Below, in pieces: positions 8,060-17,093 of a stretch of DNA of 38,905 nucleotides; the first letter of the stretch is position 1, and each line of letters starts with the position of its first letter. The DNA lies in the NCBI GenBank assembly GCA_002496425.1, contig DAJS01000020.1, positions 332 through 39,236 of the forward strand, in the 5' to 3' direction. The position numbers and the translations under genes are program-made. Below the pieces are notes generated by a model. That model made no database searches, was not told the DNA's origin, and saw only the letters and a list, made by a program, of their open reading frames with translations. The DNA is from Acidilobaceae archaeon UBA162. GTDB taxonomy: Archaea; Thermoproteota; Thermoprotei_A; Sulfolobales; Acidilobaceae.

Positions 8060-10309
8060 TCAGGACATGAAGCCTGCAAGTCCTGGCCCTCCTTCCTGCT
8101 GCCTGCCTCTAAGCCTCGCCGCCTCCTCCTTGCGGCCGAAGAACTCAAGTATGTTAGCTGCTATGGCAGGACCTATGCCCGGCACCTTAACCAGGTCCTC
8201 AGGTCTAGCTGTGGCTAGCTTGTCAAGGCTTGTAAAGCCGGCCTTATAGAGCCTCCTGGCCCTGACCCTGCCTATCCCGGGTATGGAGACTAAAGGCAGA
8301 AGCTCAGGCTTTACGCCGCTCTCTATCCTCTGCGACAGTACCTTGAGCTGCCCAGCAAGCGCAGAGGTAAAGCTTGAGGCGTCGGCCTGGCCTATCTCAG
8401 CCTCAAGACCTGCCATTGGCACTACTGAGGCCAGTGCACTTGAGATCCAGCTTGCAGTGTCTACTATCGAGGCCACATCGCCTGGCCCTATTCCGTACTC
8501 CTTAACAATAATGTCATCTGGTTTCTCCTCAACCCAGTCAAGCATAACAAGGGCACTCTTGACGGCCGCAACCGCCTCTATGTCCGTCCAATCAACTAGG
8601 TCAACGAGCTCTGGGGCTCTATCAACTACGATATCAAGGACCTTATCGGCATCCGAGCTGGTTGTCGGCACGTAGGTCATGTCAGGCATAGAGGCTATGA
8701 GATAGAGGAGCATGGACGTCGTGGGCTTGCCGCCAGTCCTCCTGCTTACCCTGTACATCTTTACCGTCAGCCTTCTTAGCACCTCGACACTGTAGGGGTC
8801 CAGGTAGGTCTTGGATACCACGGAGCCCAGCTCTGTTGCCCTGAATCTCCCACCCTCGTCTACCAGCAGGCGCCATCTGATCAGATCGTCAAGGGCTCTC
8901 CTCAGCATCTCTAACACCCTCTGCTCACCGCGCTGTCTGTAGAACAGGGTCCTCCTGTGAAGATCAACGAGTGAGGCCTCATCATTGGCCAGCCCGGAGG
9001 CCACGGCACCCAGGGCTGAGTGCCGAAGTCCCCTGACGCCACCGAGCCTGCTCTCTATCCTCTCAGGCTTACCCCTAATGTAGGTGTCCATAAGGTCCTC
9101 GACGGTGTCGCCCTTCAGCGCCACAATTATAGCCTCACCGTAGGGATCAAGGCCTGGTCTCCCGGCCCTGCCTGCGAACTGCTTGTACTCGAACACCTTG
9201 ATAGGTCTCCAGAAGCCTTCCTCATACCTCAGGTACTCGGCAACCACTACCCTCCTCGCGGGCAGGTTGACCCCGGCAGCCAGGGTCGGCGTGGCGAATA
9301 TGGCCCCTAAGGCACCCGACCTGAAGGCATCCTCAATTATCCCTCTCTGCTCGTTGCTGAGCCCAGCGTGATGGTAGGCAACGCCGTGCTTGACGAGCTC
9401 CGCCAGCTCCTCCTTTAGGGCTGACGGGCCCTCGGAGCTTAGTAGCCTCTTTGCTGCCTCCCTGGCCTTTCTCTCATCAAAGCTCAGCAGACTCCTGGCC
9501 TGTCCACTGAACACCCTAGCGGCCATCTTGGCCAGCTGCACCGCCCTCCTCCTTGACTGTACGAATACCAGAGACTGGCCCCCCTGGGTTCCTGCGTCAG
9601 CTACAAGGTTGATACTAGCATTTACTGAGACGTCTTCCACCTTATGGGTGCGGCCATCAGCATAATGTATCGCTCCATCCTTGTACACCCCCTCGCTGAG
9701 GGGCACAGGCCTCCAGTCCGAGACTATTAGCTTGGCCCCAAGCCACTCCGCTATCTCTTTGGCGTTAGATATGGTAGCACTTAGCGCCACCAACTGAGGG
9801 TCCCTGGCCCTGTAGAGGACCTTAGAGGCCAGGGTCTCAACTATGGGCCCCCTCTTGTCATCGTCAACATAGTGAACCTCATCTATTACCAGGGAGGCTA
9901 TATTGTCCAGCATGTCAGGCGAGTTACGTATCATTGAGTCCAGCTTCTCATATGTTGTTACAATTACGTTATATTTATCAATGTCGATCATCTCCTCATA
10001 ATCCCCTATGCTTATGCCGACTCTGAGGTTGAGGTTACCGAGGACCTCCCTGAACTCCCTGTACTTCTCGGTGGCTATGCTCCTCAGCGGGGCGGTGTAG
10101 AAGGCCTTCTTACCCGTCCTCAGGGTTGATGATGCCAGGGCAAGCATCGCTATGAACGTCTTGCCTGAGGCCGTGGGGGAAGCCACGACAACGCTGGTTC
10201 CATCCTCAACCCCTGCCTCAACGGCCATGCGTTGCGGCGGGTAGAGCTCACTGAAGCCAAGGATCTTCATAAGCCTTTCAAGCGCTTTCCCATCCTCCAG
10301 CTCTAACAC
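8060..10309 (-). CDS. hel308: ATP-dependent DNA helicase Hel308 (Ski2-like)
   Basis: The 749-residue protein matches archaeal Hel308/Hjm, a 3'-5' helicase acting on stalled forks. RecA1 carries the Q motif 'YPPQRMA', Walker A ASPTASGKT (K50), DEVH near 145 and SAT. RecA2 carries 'HHAGLSNEQRG' and the motif VI 'QFAGRAGRPGLD'. A winged-helix and ratchet region follows, and the C-terminus has a helix-hairpin-helix 'SIPGIGRVRARRLY..VPGIGPAIA'. The start is GTG, one base after the mcm stop codon, so it is the last gene of a gins23-mcm-hel308 operon. That places a fork-repair helicase under the same control as the replicative helicase. Confidence 0.94.
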   Translation of the reverse strand: MLELEDGKALERLMKILGFSELYPPQRMAVEAGVEDGTSVVVASPTASGKTFIAMLALASSTLRTGKKAFYTAPLRSIATEKYREFREVLGNLNLRVGISIGDYEEMIDIDKYNVIVTTYEKLDSMIRNSPDMLDNIASLVIDEVHYVDDDKRGPIVETLASKVLYRARDPQLVALSATISNAKEIAEWLGAKLIVSDWRPVPLSEGVYKDGAIHYADGRTHKVEDVSVNASINLVADAGTQGGQSLVFVQSRRRAVQLAKMAARVFSGQARSLLSFDERKAREAAKRLLSSEGPSALKEELAELVKHGVAYHHAGLSNEQRGIIEDAFRSGALGAIFATPTLAAGVNLPARRVVVAEYLRYEEGFWRPIKVFEYKQFAGRAGRPGLDPYGEAIIVALKGDTVEDLMDTYIRGKPERIESRLGGVRGLRHSALGAVASGLANDEASLVDLHRRTLFYRQRGEQRVLEMLRRALDDLIRWRLLVDEGGRFRATELGSVVSKTYLDPYSVEVLRRLTVKMYRVSRRTGGKPTTSMLLYLIASMPDMTYVPTTSSDADKVLDIVVDRAPELVDLVDWTDIEAVAAVKSALVMLDWVEEKPDDIIVKEYGIGPGDVASIVDTASWISSALASVVPMAGLEAEIGQADASSFTSALAGQLKVLSQRIESGVKPELLPLVSIPGIGRVRARRLYKAGFTSLDKLATARPEDLVKVPGIGPAIAANILEFFGRKEEAARLRGRQQEGGPGLAGFMS

Positions 10310-10310
10310 C

Positions 10311-12392
10311 TCAAGGCAGCTTGTAGCAGCCCGCCCTATGCTCTAAAATCATGCCACCCTGGTTCATCTTCTTTATCGTGTCCTCCACCTTCTCCTTGGG
10401 TACCTTTGCTGTGTTGGTGACATCCTTGACTATGTCGTCAAGCTTAACGCATGGCCTCCCATCCTCCATGAGTCTCCTTATGGTGTCAGTTATAACGGTC
10501 ATAAGTCTCCTTGTGTGGAATGACGCTCCAGTGGCTATCATGCTGTAATCTATAATGCCCTCCTCAACGTCTAGCCCAACGCTGCTCAGGAAAGAGAGCA
10601 CCAGCCTCACTGCTTCCTCAGCGTCCTCCACCTCCACCCTATCCTTGAGGGCCATCCTGGCGTGGGCCTCCGCCAGCCTCACTAGGGCCTCCAGCTGCCT
10701 GGCTGTTATCGGCACGGGTGCCTGCCCCTCGCCTCCTCCGTACTTCTGAGCGCTGGACCTCATAGTGACGAAGAAGTCCTCTATTATTTGCTTAGCCTCC
10801 TCAGTGAGCTGGGGCTTGGAATACCTCTTGGCGTATATGACGTACTTCTTAAGCAGTTGTGGGTCCACCTCGGGCGTGAACTTGGCATAGTCGCTGTGTA
10901 CGTCAAGTACGTACCTGGCCAGGCGCCTGTCGTGCTCCATGGCCATGAGGTCCCTAACAACGAATATGAGATCGAACCTCGAGAGCACGGTGGGCGGCAG
11001 GTTCACGTTGTCAGTGAAGGGCCTCTGTGAGTCGTAAATTCCATACTTAGGGTTGCCGGCAGCCAGTACGGAGGCCCTGGCGTTTAGCCTAGCCACTATA
11101 CCGGCCTTGGAGACGCTCACTGTTTGTTGCTCCATGGCCTCATGTATTGAGACCCTGTCCTCGTTCCTCATCTTGTCAAACTCATCTATGACGGCCAGAC
11201 CTCCGTCAGCGAGAACCATAGCGCCAGCCTCAAGGTAGTACTCGCCGGTTCTCTGATCCTTGAGCACTGCCGCCGTGAGTCCGGCTGCTGAGGACCCCTT
11301 GCCGCTGGTGTATATAGACCTCGGCGCTATCCTCGACGCTGATTGGAGCAGCTGGCTCTTGGCCACACCTGGGTCGCCTATGAAGAGCACGTGTATGTCC
11401 CCCCTTATCCTGGTTCCGTCAGGTGCCACCTTGGGGACCCCGCCGAATAGCTGAAGCGCTATGGCCTCCTTCAGGTCCCAGTGACCATAGATGGTTGGGG
11501 CCATGCTGGCTATTATCTTCTCCCTGATCCACGGGTCCTTGGCAAGCCTGAGTATCTGCTCCTCATCTTCCCTGGATATGGAGACTTCCTCGAGCGCCTT
11601 CTCTGAGACCCTAAGGCTGTTGGCGTTTACCCTGAGCTCGAAGAATGGGCTCTTGTCATTGCCGACTGGCACGGGTTCCACTATACCTACAACGGTCACA
11701 AGGTCGCCAGGCCTGGCTATGTCTACTAAGTCCTCAGTGAGCTCTACCATTATGCTCCTTGGCATCTGGCCGCCAGGCACATCCTCAGGCCTCTCCTGGA
11801 GCGTGATCTCCTGCCAATCTATGTAAGTTGACTTGTCCCTGAGGAGCACGAAGCGGCCCCCTGACTCACCGCACACGGGACAGGCTGGCGGTCTCTCTAT
11901 CTTGTCCTCAATGATCTCCTCCTCATCCATAGGCCAGTAGAACTCTGCGTTGCAACCCTCCTTCTCATGCCTGAATAGTGCCCTTATCATCCTGCTCCTG
12001 ACGGGCTTCATCCTCGTTATTATTCCCTCGACCTGGACAAGCTTGTCAATCATCTCCGTCTTGACGTCCCTTATCTTGGTGGTGTCGAACAGGCCCTGGA
12101 TCCTCACGTGGAACTTGCCCTTCCTCTTAGCGAACTCGGCATCCTCAGCCACTATGACCTCCTTGAGGGCATCGTCAAACTCCTCTAGGACCTTCTTGGG
12201 TTGGTCTATCAATAGCTCGGCCAGCTCATGGTCATACCTATAAAGGTCAGGGTAGTCAACTATGAGGCTTGACATGTCAAGGTTTATCATCCTGTTAACT
12301 CTGTCGAGATACTTGAGCCCTGTAGAATCGCGGTAGTTGCGGATGAAGTCCTTGAACCTCTCGCCTATGCTGACCTCCTGCTGTTCAGTCAA
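10311..12392 (-). CDS. mcm: Replicative helicase MCM
   Basis: A full-length 693-residue archaeal MCM. The N-terminal domain has a zinc site built from 'HEKEGC' and 'CPVCGESGG' (residues about 142-180). The AAA+ core has Walker A GDPGVAKSQ, 'GSSAAGLTAAV', Walker B DEFDKM, sensor 1 'AAGNPKYG' and the arginine finger in 'LSRFDLIFVV'. A winged-helix domain ends the protein. The TTG start overlaps the gins23 stop by 4 nt, so translation is probably coupled. MCM forms the hexameric motor of the archaeal CMG-like complex with GINS and a Cdc45/RecJ homologue (not in this window). Confidence 0.97.
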   Translation of the reverse strand: MTEQQEVSIGERFKDFIRNYRDSTGLKYLDRVNRMINLDMSSLIVDYPDLYRYDHELAELLIDQPKKVLEEFDDALKEVIVAEDAEFAKRKGKFHVRIQGLFDTTKIRDVKTEMIDKLVQVEGIITRMKPVRSRMIRALFRHEKEGCNAEFYWPMDEEEIIEDKIERPPACPVCGESGGRFVLLRDKSTYIDWQEITLQERPEDVPGGQMPRSIMVELTEDLVDIARPGDLVTVVGIVEPVPVGNDKSPFFELRVNANSLRVSEKALEEVSISREDEEQILRLAKDPWIREKIIASMAPTIYGHWDLKEAIALQLFGGVPKVAPDGTRIRGDIHVLFIGDPGVAKSQLLQSASRIAPRSIYTSGKGSSAAGLTAAVLKDQRTGEYYLEAGAMVLADGGLAVIDEFDKMRNEDRVSIHEAMEQQTVSVSKAGIVARLNARASVLAAGNPKYGIYDSQRPFTDNVNLPPTVLSRFDLIFVVRDLMAMEHDRRLARYVLDVHSDYAKFTPEVDPQLLKKYVIYAKRYSKPQLTEEAKQIIEDFFVTMRSSAQKYGGGEGQAPVPITARQLEALVRLAEAHARMALKDRVEVEDAEEAVRLVLSFLSSVGLDVEEGIIDYSMIATGASFHTRRLMTVITDTIRRLMEDGRPCVKLDDIVKDVTNTAKVPKEKVEDTIKKMNQGGMILEHRAGCYKLP

Positions 12393-12883
12393 GTGCTCTC
12401 ACCCCCAGCGAGCGAGGCTACGTAGCTCTTCCAGGAGCCCAGCAGCTCCCTGAGCCTGGTGTACAGCAGGGCCTCCTCGGGCGTCATTGAGGCCGTCAGG
12501 TCCTCCTGGGACTCCACCTGCGCGAGCCTAATTACCTTGCTCAGGCGTAGCTGGGCTATCTCCATGAGCGCCTTCTCTCCGCTCTCCCTATCCCTCATCA
12601 ACATAGCGCTTGGGCTCGTCCTGAGCTGCTCATCAAGGGACCTGAGGTACTCGCTCACCTTGATGTAGAAGTCGGGCGGTAGCTGGGGCAGCTGTGAGGG
12701 AGCGGCGGTCCTCCTCTCCCTGTACTGGTAGCTGTTGAGATAGGTTATGTCAACCTCATCCTTCAGTTTAGCAGCTCCTCTGGCCACCAGCACCCTGGCG
12801 ACCCACCGAGGCGCCTCAACCTCGTCCCCTTTCTTAGCGCTTAGAGTGCCGTCAGGAAGAGGCACGGTCTCATCCCTAAGCAT
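12389..12883 (-). CDS. gins23: GINS complex subunit, Gins23 type
   Basis: The first in-frame standard start, ATG 12883, gives 164 residues. A small beta (B) domain ('LPDGTLSAKKGDEVEAPRW', about 9-27) precedes a helical A domain ('LPPDFYIKVSEYL' near 69-81 and 'EIAQLRLSKVIRLAQ' near 108-122). B-before-A order is the PSF2/PSF3-like Gins23 architecture, and Gins23 next to mcm is a known crenarchaeal arrangement. The same frame stays open upstream to a TAG at 12961-12959 and encodes about 20 plausible residues ('LEELLQLIRADGELRQVKVI') but contains no ATG, GTG or TTG. A predicted transcription start near 12960 suggests the real start is a CTG at 12949 or 12943. Confidence 0.88.
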   Translation of the reverse strand: MLRDETVPLPDGTLSAKKGDEVEAPRWVARVLVARGAAKLKDEVDITYLNSYQYRERRTAAPSQLPQLPPDFYIKVSEYLRSLDEQLRTSPSAMLMRDRESGEKALMEIAQLRLSKVIRLAQVESQEDLTASMTPEEALLYTRLRELLGSWKSYVASLAGGEST

Positions 12884-12984
12884 TATGACCTTAACTTGCC
12901 TTAGCTCACCATCAGCTCTGATCAGCTGAAGCAGCTCCTCCAGCCTCAGCCCTGGCCCCTAGACGCCCTCTGTACCTGGGCGCC

Positions 12985-13028
12985 AAAAAGGGCGAGCGCC
13001 AACCATTGGGTTCGCTGTCGCCCTTTTT
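12985..13028. promoter_or_regulatory. Palindromic divergent promoter, gins23-mcm-hel308 / rfcS-rfcL
   Basis: AAAAAGGGCGA (12985-12995) and TCGCCCTTTTT (13018-13028) form a perfect 11-bp inverted repeat, extended by GCG/CGC inside. Each arm contains the TATA-like T-run (CCCTTTTTGG or CCCTTTTTAG) of the promoter firing outward on its side. Predicted starts fall near 12960 on the minus strand and 13052 on the plus strand. The symmetry means one regulator or TBP/TFB arrangement could serve both replication operons. Confidence 0.6.
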
Positions 13029-13066
13029 AGCCTCAAGCCGCAGTTATGTTCACTGAAGTGGGCTGC

Positions 13067-14050
13067 ATGAGCTCAGCAATAGAGCTCCTTTGGACTGAGA
13101 AGTACAGGCCTAGGGGTCTCAAGGACATAGTTAATCAGCGCGAGATCGTTGAGAGACTCATGAAGTTTGTGCATGAGAAGAACATGCCTCACCTGCTCTT
13201 TGCAGGCCCGCCAGGAACTGGTAAGACCACAGCTGCCCATGCCCTGGCTCACGATCTCTACGGCGAGGAATATCATCAATACATGCTTGAACTTAACGCA
13301 AGCGATGAAAGAGGCATAGACACCATAAGGGAGAAGGTGAAGGAGTTCGCCAGGAGCAGGACCTCACCTGACATAGCGTTCAAGATAATCCTTCTCGACG
13401 AGGCCGATAACATGACTGCTGACGCGCAGCAGGCCCTTAGGAGGCTCATGGAGCTGTATAGTGCCAACACCAGATTCATACTGGCCGCTAACTACCCATC
13501 GAAGATCATAGATCCCATACAGAGCAGGTGTGCTTTCTTCAGGTTCACGCCCCTCTCAAAGGAGGATGTGGTGGCCAGGCTCAAATATATAGCCGACAAT
13601 GAGAAGGTAGAGTATGACGAGGATGCACTTGAGACTATCTATGAGATATCCGAGGGCGATATGAGGAAGGCCATCAACATGCTTCAGACGGCCGCCTCCC
13701 TTGGCAGGGTTACCACGGACTCCGTCTACAAGGTTGTCGGCCTTGCCAGGCCTAAGGATATCAAGGAGATGCTTGAGCAAGCGCTCAAGGGGGACTTCAG
13801 CGGCGCCAGGGAGCTGCTGAGGAAGGTCATGATAGAGTATGGGCTCAGCGGCGAGGATGTGGTTAAGCAGATACACAGGGAACTCTTCAGTGCCGACCTG
13901 AAGTTACCTGAGGACCTCAGAGTAATGATAGCCGACTACCTGGGCGAGATACATTACAGGATAGTAGAGGGGAGCGATGATGACATACAGCTCAGCGCCT
14001 TCCTGGCGTGGCTGGCAGTTATGGGCAGGAGAGTGGGGGCCCAGTCTTGA
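13067..14050 (+). CDS. rfcS: Replication factor C small subunit
   Basis: AAA+ clamp-loader subunit of 327 residues from ATG 13067. It has 'LLWTEKYRP' (RFC box II), Walker A AGPPGTGKTT, Walker B 'LLDEADNM', sensor 1 'AANYPSKI' and the SRC motif 'QSRCAFFRF' that supplies the arginine finger, then the C-terminal collar. An ATG at 13046 would add seven residues (MFTEVGC) but lies only about 20 nt from the TATA centre, closer than the usual 26 nt, so 13067 is preferred. RfcS and RfcL together load the PCNA sliding clamp. Its stop overlaps the rfcL start in a TTGA. Confidence 0.96.
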   Translation: MSSAIELLWTEKYRPRGLKDIVNQREIVERLMKFVHEKNMPHLLFAGPPGTGKTTAAHALAHDLYGEEYHQYMLELNASDERGIDTIREKVKEFARSRTSPDIAFKIILLDEADNMTADAQQALRRLMELYSANTRFILAANYPSKIIDPIQSRCAFFRFTPLSKEDVVARLKYIADNEKVEYDEDALETIYEISEGDMRKAINMLQTAASLGRVTTDSVYKVVGLARPKDIKEMLEQALKGDFSGARELLRKVMIEYGLSGEDVVKQIHRELFSADLKLPEDLRVMIADYLGEIHYRIVEGSDDDIQLSAFLAWLAVMGRRVGAQS

Positions 14051-15543
14051 GCTCAAGGATCCCCTGGATAATAAAGTACAGGCCAAGGAGAGTTGATGAG
14101 ATAATAGACCAGGAGGAAGCCAAGAGTTCCTTCTTAACATGGATTGAGACCTGGCTCAAGGGGAAGGTGCCTGAGAAGAGGGCTGCGCTGCTCTACGGCC
14201 CTCCAGGCGTGGGCAAGACGAGCCTAGTTGAGGCTGTGGCAAATGAATACGACCTAGAATTGCTTGAGCTCAACGCTAGTGACTACAGGAGGGCCGAGGA
14301 CATAAGGAGGATAGTCGGCGTAGCTGCCTTCAGGAGACCGCTCACCAAACGCATGACACTTATACTCCTTGATGAGGTAGACGGGATAAGCGCCAGAGGG
14401 GACATTGGCGGACTTGACGAACTCATGCGCATCATACCTGATGCCAGAAATCCCATAGTGCTTACAGCCAATGACCCGTGGAGTGACGCATTGAGGCCCC
14501 TCAGGAACTCAGTACTAATGATACAGTTCAAGGAGTTGAGCCAGGGAGAAGTGGTTGCATTGATGCAGAGGATATGTGAGCATGAGAAGCTTGAGTGCGA
14601 CAGGGAAGCTCTGAGGTACATAGCAGAGAAAAACATGGGGGATGTAAGGGCCTGCGTGAACGACCTCGAGGCCGTGGGCGAGGGCTATGGTAGGGTCAGC
14701 ATGGATCTCGTCAGGACGCTGGTGAGGGGCAGGGACAAGAGCATGGATCTCTGGAGGACGCTTAACAGCGTGTTCTATGCCAAGGAGGGCTGGCAGGCAA
14801 AGAGGGCGGTGCAGAACTCCGAGGAGGACTACGAGACTCTGCTGGCCTGGTTTAACGATAATGTGCAGAACAAGTACGGTAGCCCTGACGACGCCTTCAG
14901 GGCCTGGGACGCCCTGGCAAGGGCAAGCCTGTTCATCTCAAGGGCTAAGGCCGGTAACTGGGACCTCCTGAGCTACGTCTTCGACCTCATTGGGCCTGGC
15001 GTGGCTATGGCTAGACAGTCAGGGGAAGTCCTGAGGAACAGGTATCAGTACCCCTCGAAGATTATCATGATGGCCAAGCTCAAGGACGTCAGGGGGCTGA
15101 GGGACTCCGTGGCTAGCAAGGTGGCGCCAAGGCTTGGCATCTCTACATCCACTTTCAAGGCTGACGTGTTGCCCTACCTCTGGATAATGTTCAGGCAGGG
15201 GGACGTCAGCAGGGCAGCAGGTATAGTGGTGGGCTATAACCTGACAGAGGACGAGGTCAGGTACCTGGCTGGTCCTAGGGCCAATGACGTGATTCGTGCT
15301 GCTGAGAAGCTAAGGGAGGAGCTGAGGAGGAGATCCAGGGAGTCTGCGGAGATCACAAAGGCTGAGGGCACTGGGAAGACAGGGGAGGATCAGGGCAGGA
15401 CAGCGCAGAGGAGGGGCCAGGCCACTCTTGACCTCTGGTGGGGCAGCGCTGGCGCCCAGCAGCCAAGGCAGGAGGGCGAGGAGAGACCGACTAAGGCTAC
15501 GAGGCGCGGCAGGAGGGGTGGTCATAGAGAGTCAACTATGTAG
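14047..15543 (+). CDS. rfcL: Replication factor C large subunit
   Basis: The 498-residue large clamp-loader subunit has 'IIKYRPRRVDEI' at the N-terminus, Walker A YGPPGVGKTS, Walker B 'LLDEVDGI' and sensor 1 'LTANDPW', and lacks the SRC finger, as expected for RfcL. A basic, low-complexity tail carries a PIP-like motif, QATLDLWW, close to the end; it would tether the loader to PCNA. The TTG at 14047 overlaps the rfcS stop (TTGA) and follows a GTGGGGG run. The upstream ATG 14008 would add 13 residues lying inside rfcS and is less likely. The last 22 nt overlap the convergent AMP-ligase gene. Confidence 0.95.
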   Translation: MSSRIPWIIKYRPRRVDEIIDQEEAKSSFLTWIETWLKGKVPEKRAALLYGPPGVGKTSLVEAVANEYDLELLELNASDYRRAEDIRRIVGVAAFRRPLTKRMTLILLDEVDGISARGDIGGLDELMRIIPDARNPIVLTANDPWSDALRPLRNSVLMIQFKELSQGEVVALMQRICEHEKLECDREALRYIAEKNMGDVRACVNDLEAVGEGYGRVSMDLVRTLVRGRDKSMDLWRTLNSVFYAKEGWQAKRAVQNSEEDYETLLAWFNDNVQNKYGSPDDAFRAWDALARASLFISRAKAGNWDLLSYVFDLIGPGVAMARQSGEVLRNRYQYPSKIIMMAKLKDVRGLRDSVASKVAPRLGISTSTFKADVLPYLWIMFRQGDVSRAAGIVVGYNLTEDEVRYLAGPRANDVIRAAEKLREELRRRSRESAEITKAEGTGKTGEDQGRTAQRRGQATLDLWWGSAGAQQPRQEGEERPTKATRRGRRGGHRESTM

Positions 15544-17054
15544 ACCCTGTGAAGCTTCTTGTAGAAGGCGACCTTAGAGTTGATGAACTTCAGCAGCTCC
15601 TCCTCGCTCACCGAGTTCCTGAACTCTGGCTTTAAGACTACCTTTGCCACCGGCCTCTCGCCCACGCTCGGGTCCTGCTCCCCATACACATAGGCCTGCC
15701 GCACTGCGGGGTGCTTTAGCAGGAGCAGCTCCAGGTCCCTGGGAAATATCGGGTAGGCCTTGTACTTTATCATCCTCTTCCTTACGCCCCTGAAGTACAG
15801 GAGCCCGCGGGAGTCCATCATCATGAGGTCGCCGGTCCTGAGCCACCCGTTGTAAAAGGCCCTAGCAGTGTCCTCGGGATCCTCGTAGCCCTCCATAATC
15901 CACGGCGCTTTGGCTAGCAGCTCCCCGACCTCACCTGGCCCCCTCTCAACGGATGGGTTCTCCGGATCCACGACCTTTACATCAACGCCTTTTATTGGAG
16001 CTCCCACAGTGCCCTTGACGTCGCTGACGATAACTGGCTGGTAGGTGAGAACCCACGACTCGGTCATTCCATAGAACTGAACCAGCGGGGCTCCGAACGC
16101 CCTAAGGAACAGGTCCTGCACCTCAGGCCTCAGCGGAGCACCGCCTGAGAGCCCAAGCCTGACCGAGGAGATCCTGAGGCCCCTCCTCAGGACCTCGTTG
16201 GCCAGAGACTCATGCATTATGGGTGCGCCAGAGACAAAGTTGATGCCATATAGGTCTACAGCATTGGCTGCCGCCCTCTCGTCCCACCTCTGCATCATCA
16301 CTGCTGCCCCGCCCATGTAGAGAGGGGTTAGCGTGCTGACCTGAAGGCCAAGCACGTGGGTCAGGGGTGCCACGACCAGGGACACAGGCCTATAGTCAAG
16401 CCTCATACTCTCGGCCAGCGCCTTGACAGCTGTTGACAGCGCCTTGTGGGTGTGGTAGACCTGCATAGTCCTTCCGGCTATGCCAGCATAGTACATTATA
16501 ACAGAACGCTGGTTCGTCGACACATCATCCCCTGAAACCTTATCGCTGGCCATGGCATCATCCATGGTGAGAGCCCTGGGACCCTGCTGCCTTGAGACCC
16601 CCCTATCCACTATCAGCGTCGCCTCAACGCCGGCCTTGGCTAGCGTCTCGGCCTCGCGCTCATAGAATGCCGCTGAGACCACGCCAACCCTTATTGGCCT
16701 CCCCTCGAGCTGCATGAGCAGATCCTCGGATATCGTAAGCGGGTCTACCAGTACCGCAGTAGCGCCTGACCTCCAGATGCCCAGTAGGCCCTCAACAGCC
16801 TCAACAGAGTTGAAGGCGGCGAAGAGCACCTGTGAGCCCTTAGTCACGCCCAGGGAACGCAGGAGCCCCGCGATCCTCTTCGAGGTCTCCCTCAGAGAGA
16901 ACCACGACACACAGGCTCCAGACTCCAGCTGGATCAGGGCGCAGCTACCTTCCTTCCCTTCCCAGGCCCTGTCTAACAACAGGTGGATAGGCTCGTTAAC
17001 AGGCTCTAGCTCTCCAAGGCCTCCTGAGGAGATGCTCTCCCAGGGCTCGGTCAA
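15522..17054 (-). CDS. Degenerate acyl-CoA synthetase-like (ANL superfamily) protein
   Basis: A 510-residue adenylate-forming fold. Motifs in place are 'FYGMTESW' (A5), 'YNGWLRTGDL' (A7) and the hinge 'RKRMIKYKAYPI' (A8). Two signatures are damaged. The P-loop, normally YTSGTTGxPKG, reads YYAGIAGRTMQV (188-199), without the Ser/Thr-rich loop and the lysine. The chain also stops at 'KKLHRVYIVDSL', before the PxTxxGK motif whose lysine drives adenylation. It may be inactive, use the thiolation step only, or be regulatory. The start is TTG with a minus-strand TATA at 17094-17102. The 3' end overlaps rfcL by 22 nt, so the tail may have been lost when the genes became adjacent. Confidence 0.75.
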   Translation of the reverse strand: MTEPWESISSGGLGELEPVNEPIHLLLDRAWEGKEGSCALIQLESGACVSWFSLRETSKRIAGLLRSLGVTKGSQVLFAAFNSVEAVEGLLGIWRSGATAVLVDPLTISEDLLMQLEGRPIRVGVVSAAFYEREAETLAKAGVEATLIVDRGVSRQQGPRALTMDDAMASDKVSGDDVSTNQRSVIMYYAGIAGRTMQVYHTHKALSTAVKALAESMRLDYRPVSLVVAPLTHVLGLQVSTLTPLYMGGAAVMMQRWDERAAANAVDLYGINFVSGAPIMHESLANEVLRRGLRISSVRLGLSGGAPLRPEVQDLFLRAFGAPLVQFYGMTESWVLTYQPVIVSDVKGTVGAPIKGVDVKVVDPENPSVERGPGEVGELLAKAPWIMEGYEDPEDTARAFYNGWLRTGDLMMMDSRGLLYFRGVRKRMIKYKAYPIFPRDLELLLLKHPAVRQAYVYGEQDPSVGERPVAKVVLKPEFRNSVSEEELLKFINSKVAFYKKLHRVYIVDSL

Positions 17055-17093
17055 GGTTCACGCAAGGGCTTCCAGGTCGAGGAGGAATTTGGG

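Noticed and set aside
9020..9665. Several open frames antisense to hel308
   Set aside because: Antisense shadows in a GC-rich gene; no promoter or conserved motif.
12961..13045. Replication origin at the gins23/rfcS divergence
   Set aside because: No Orc1/Cdc6 gene or repeated origin-recognition boxes are present; the inverted repeat is better explained by paired promoters.
13556..13876. Open frame antisense to rfcS
   Set aside because: Fully inside rfcS and without domain-like features.
14008..14046. Upstream ATG for rfcL
   Set aside because: It would add 13 residues inside rfcS; TTG 14047 overlaps the rfcS stop and matches the usual N-terminus.
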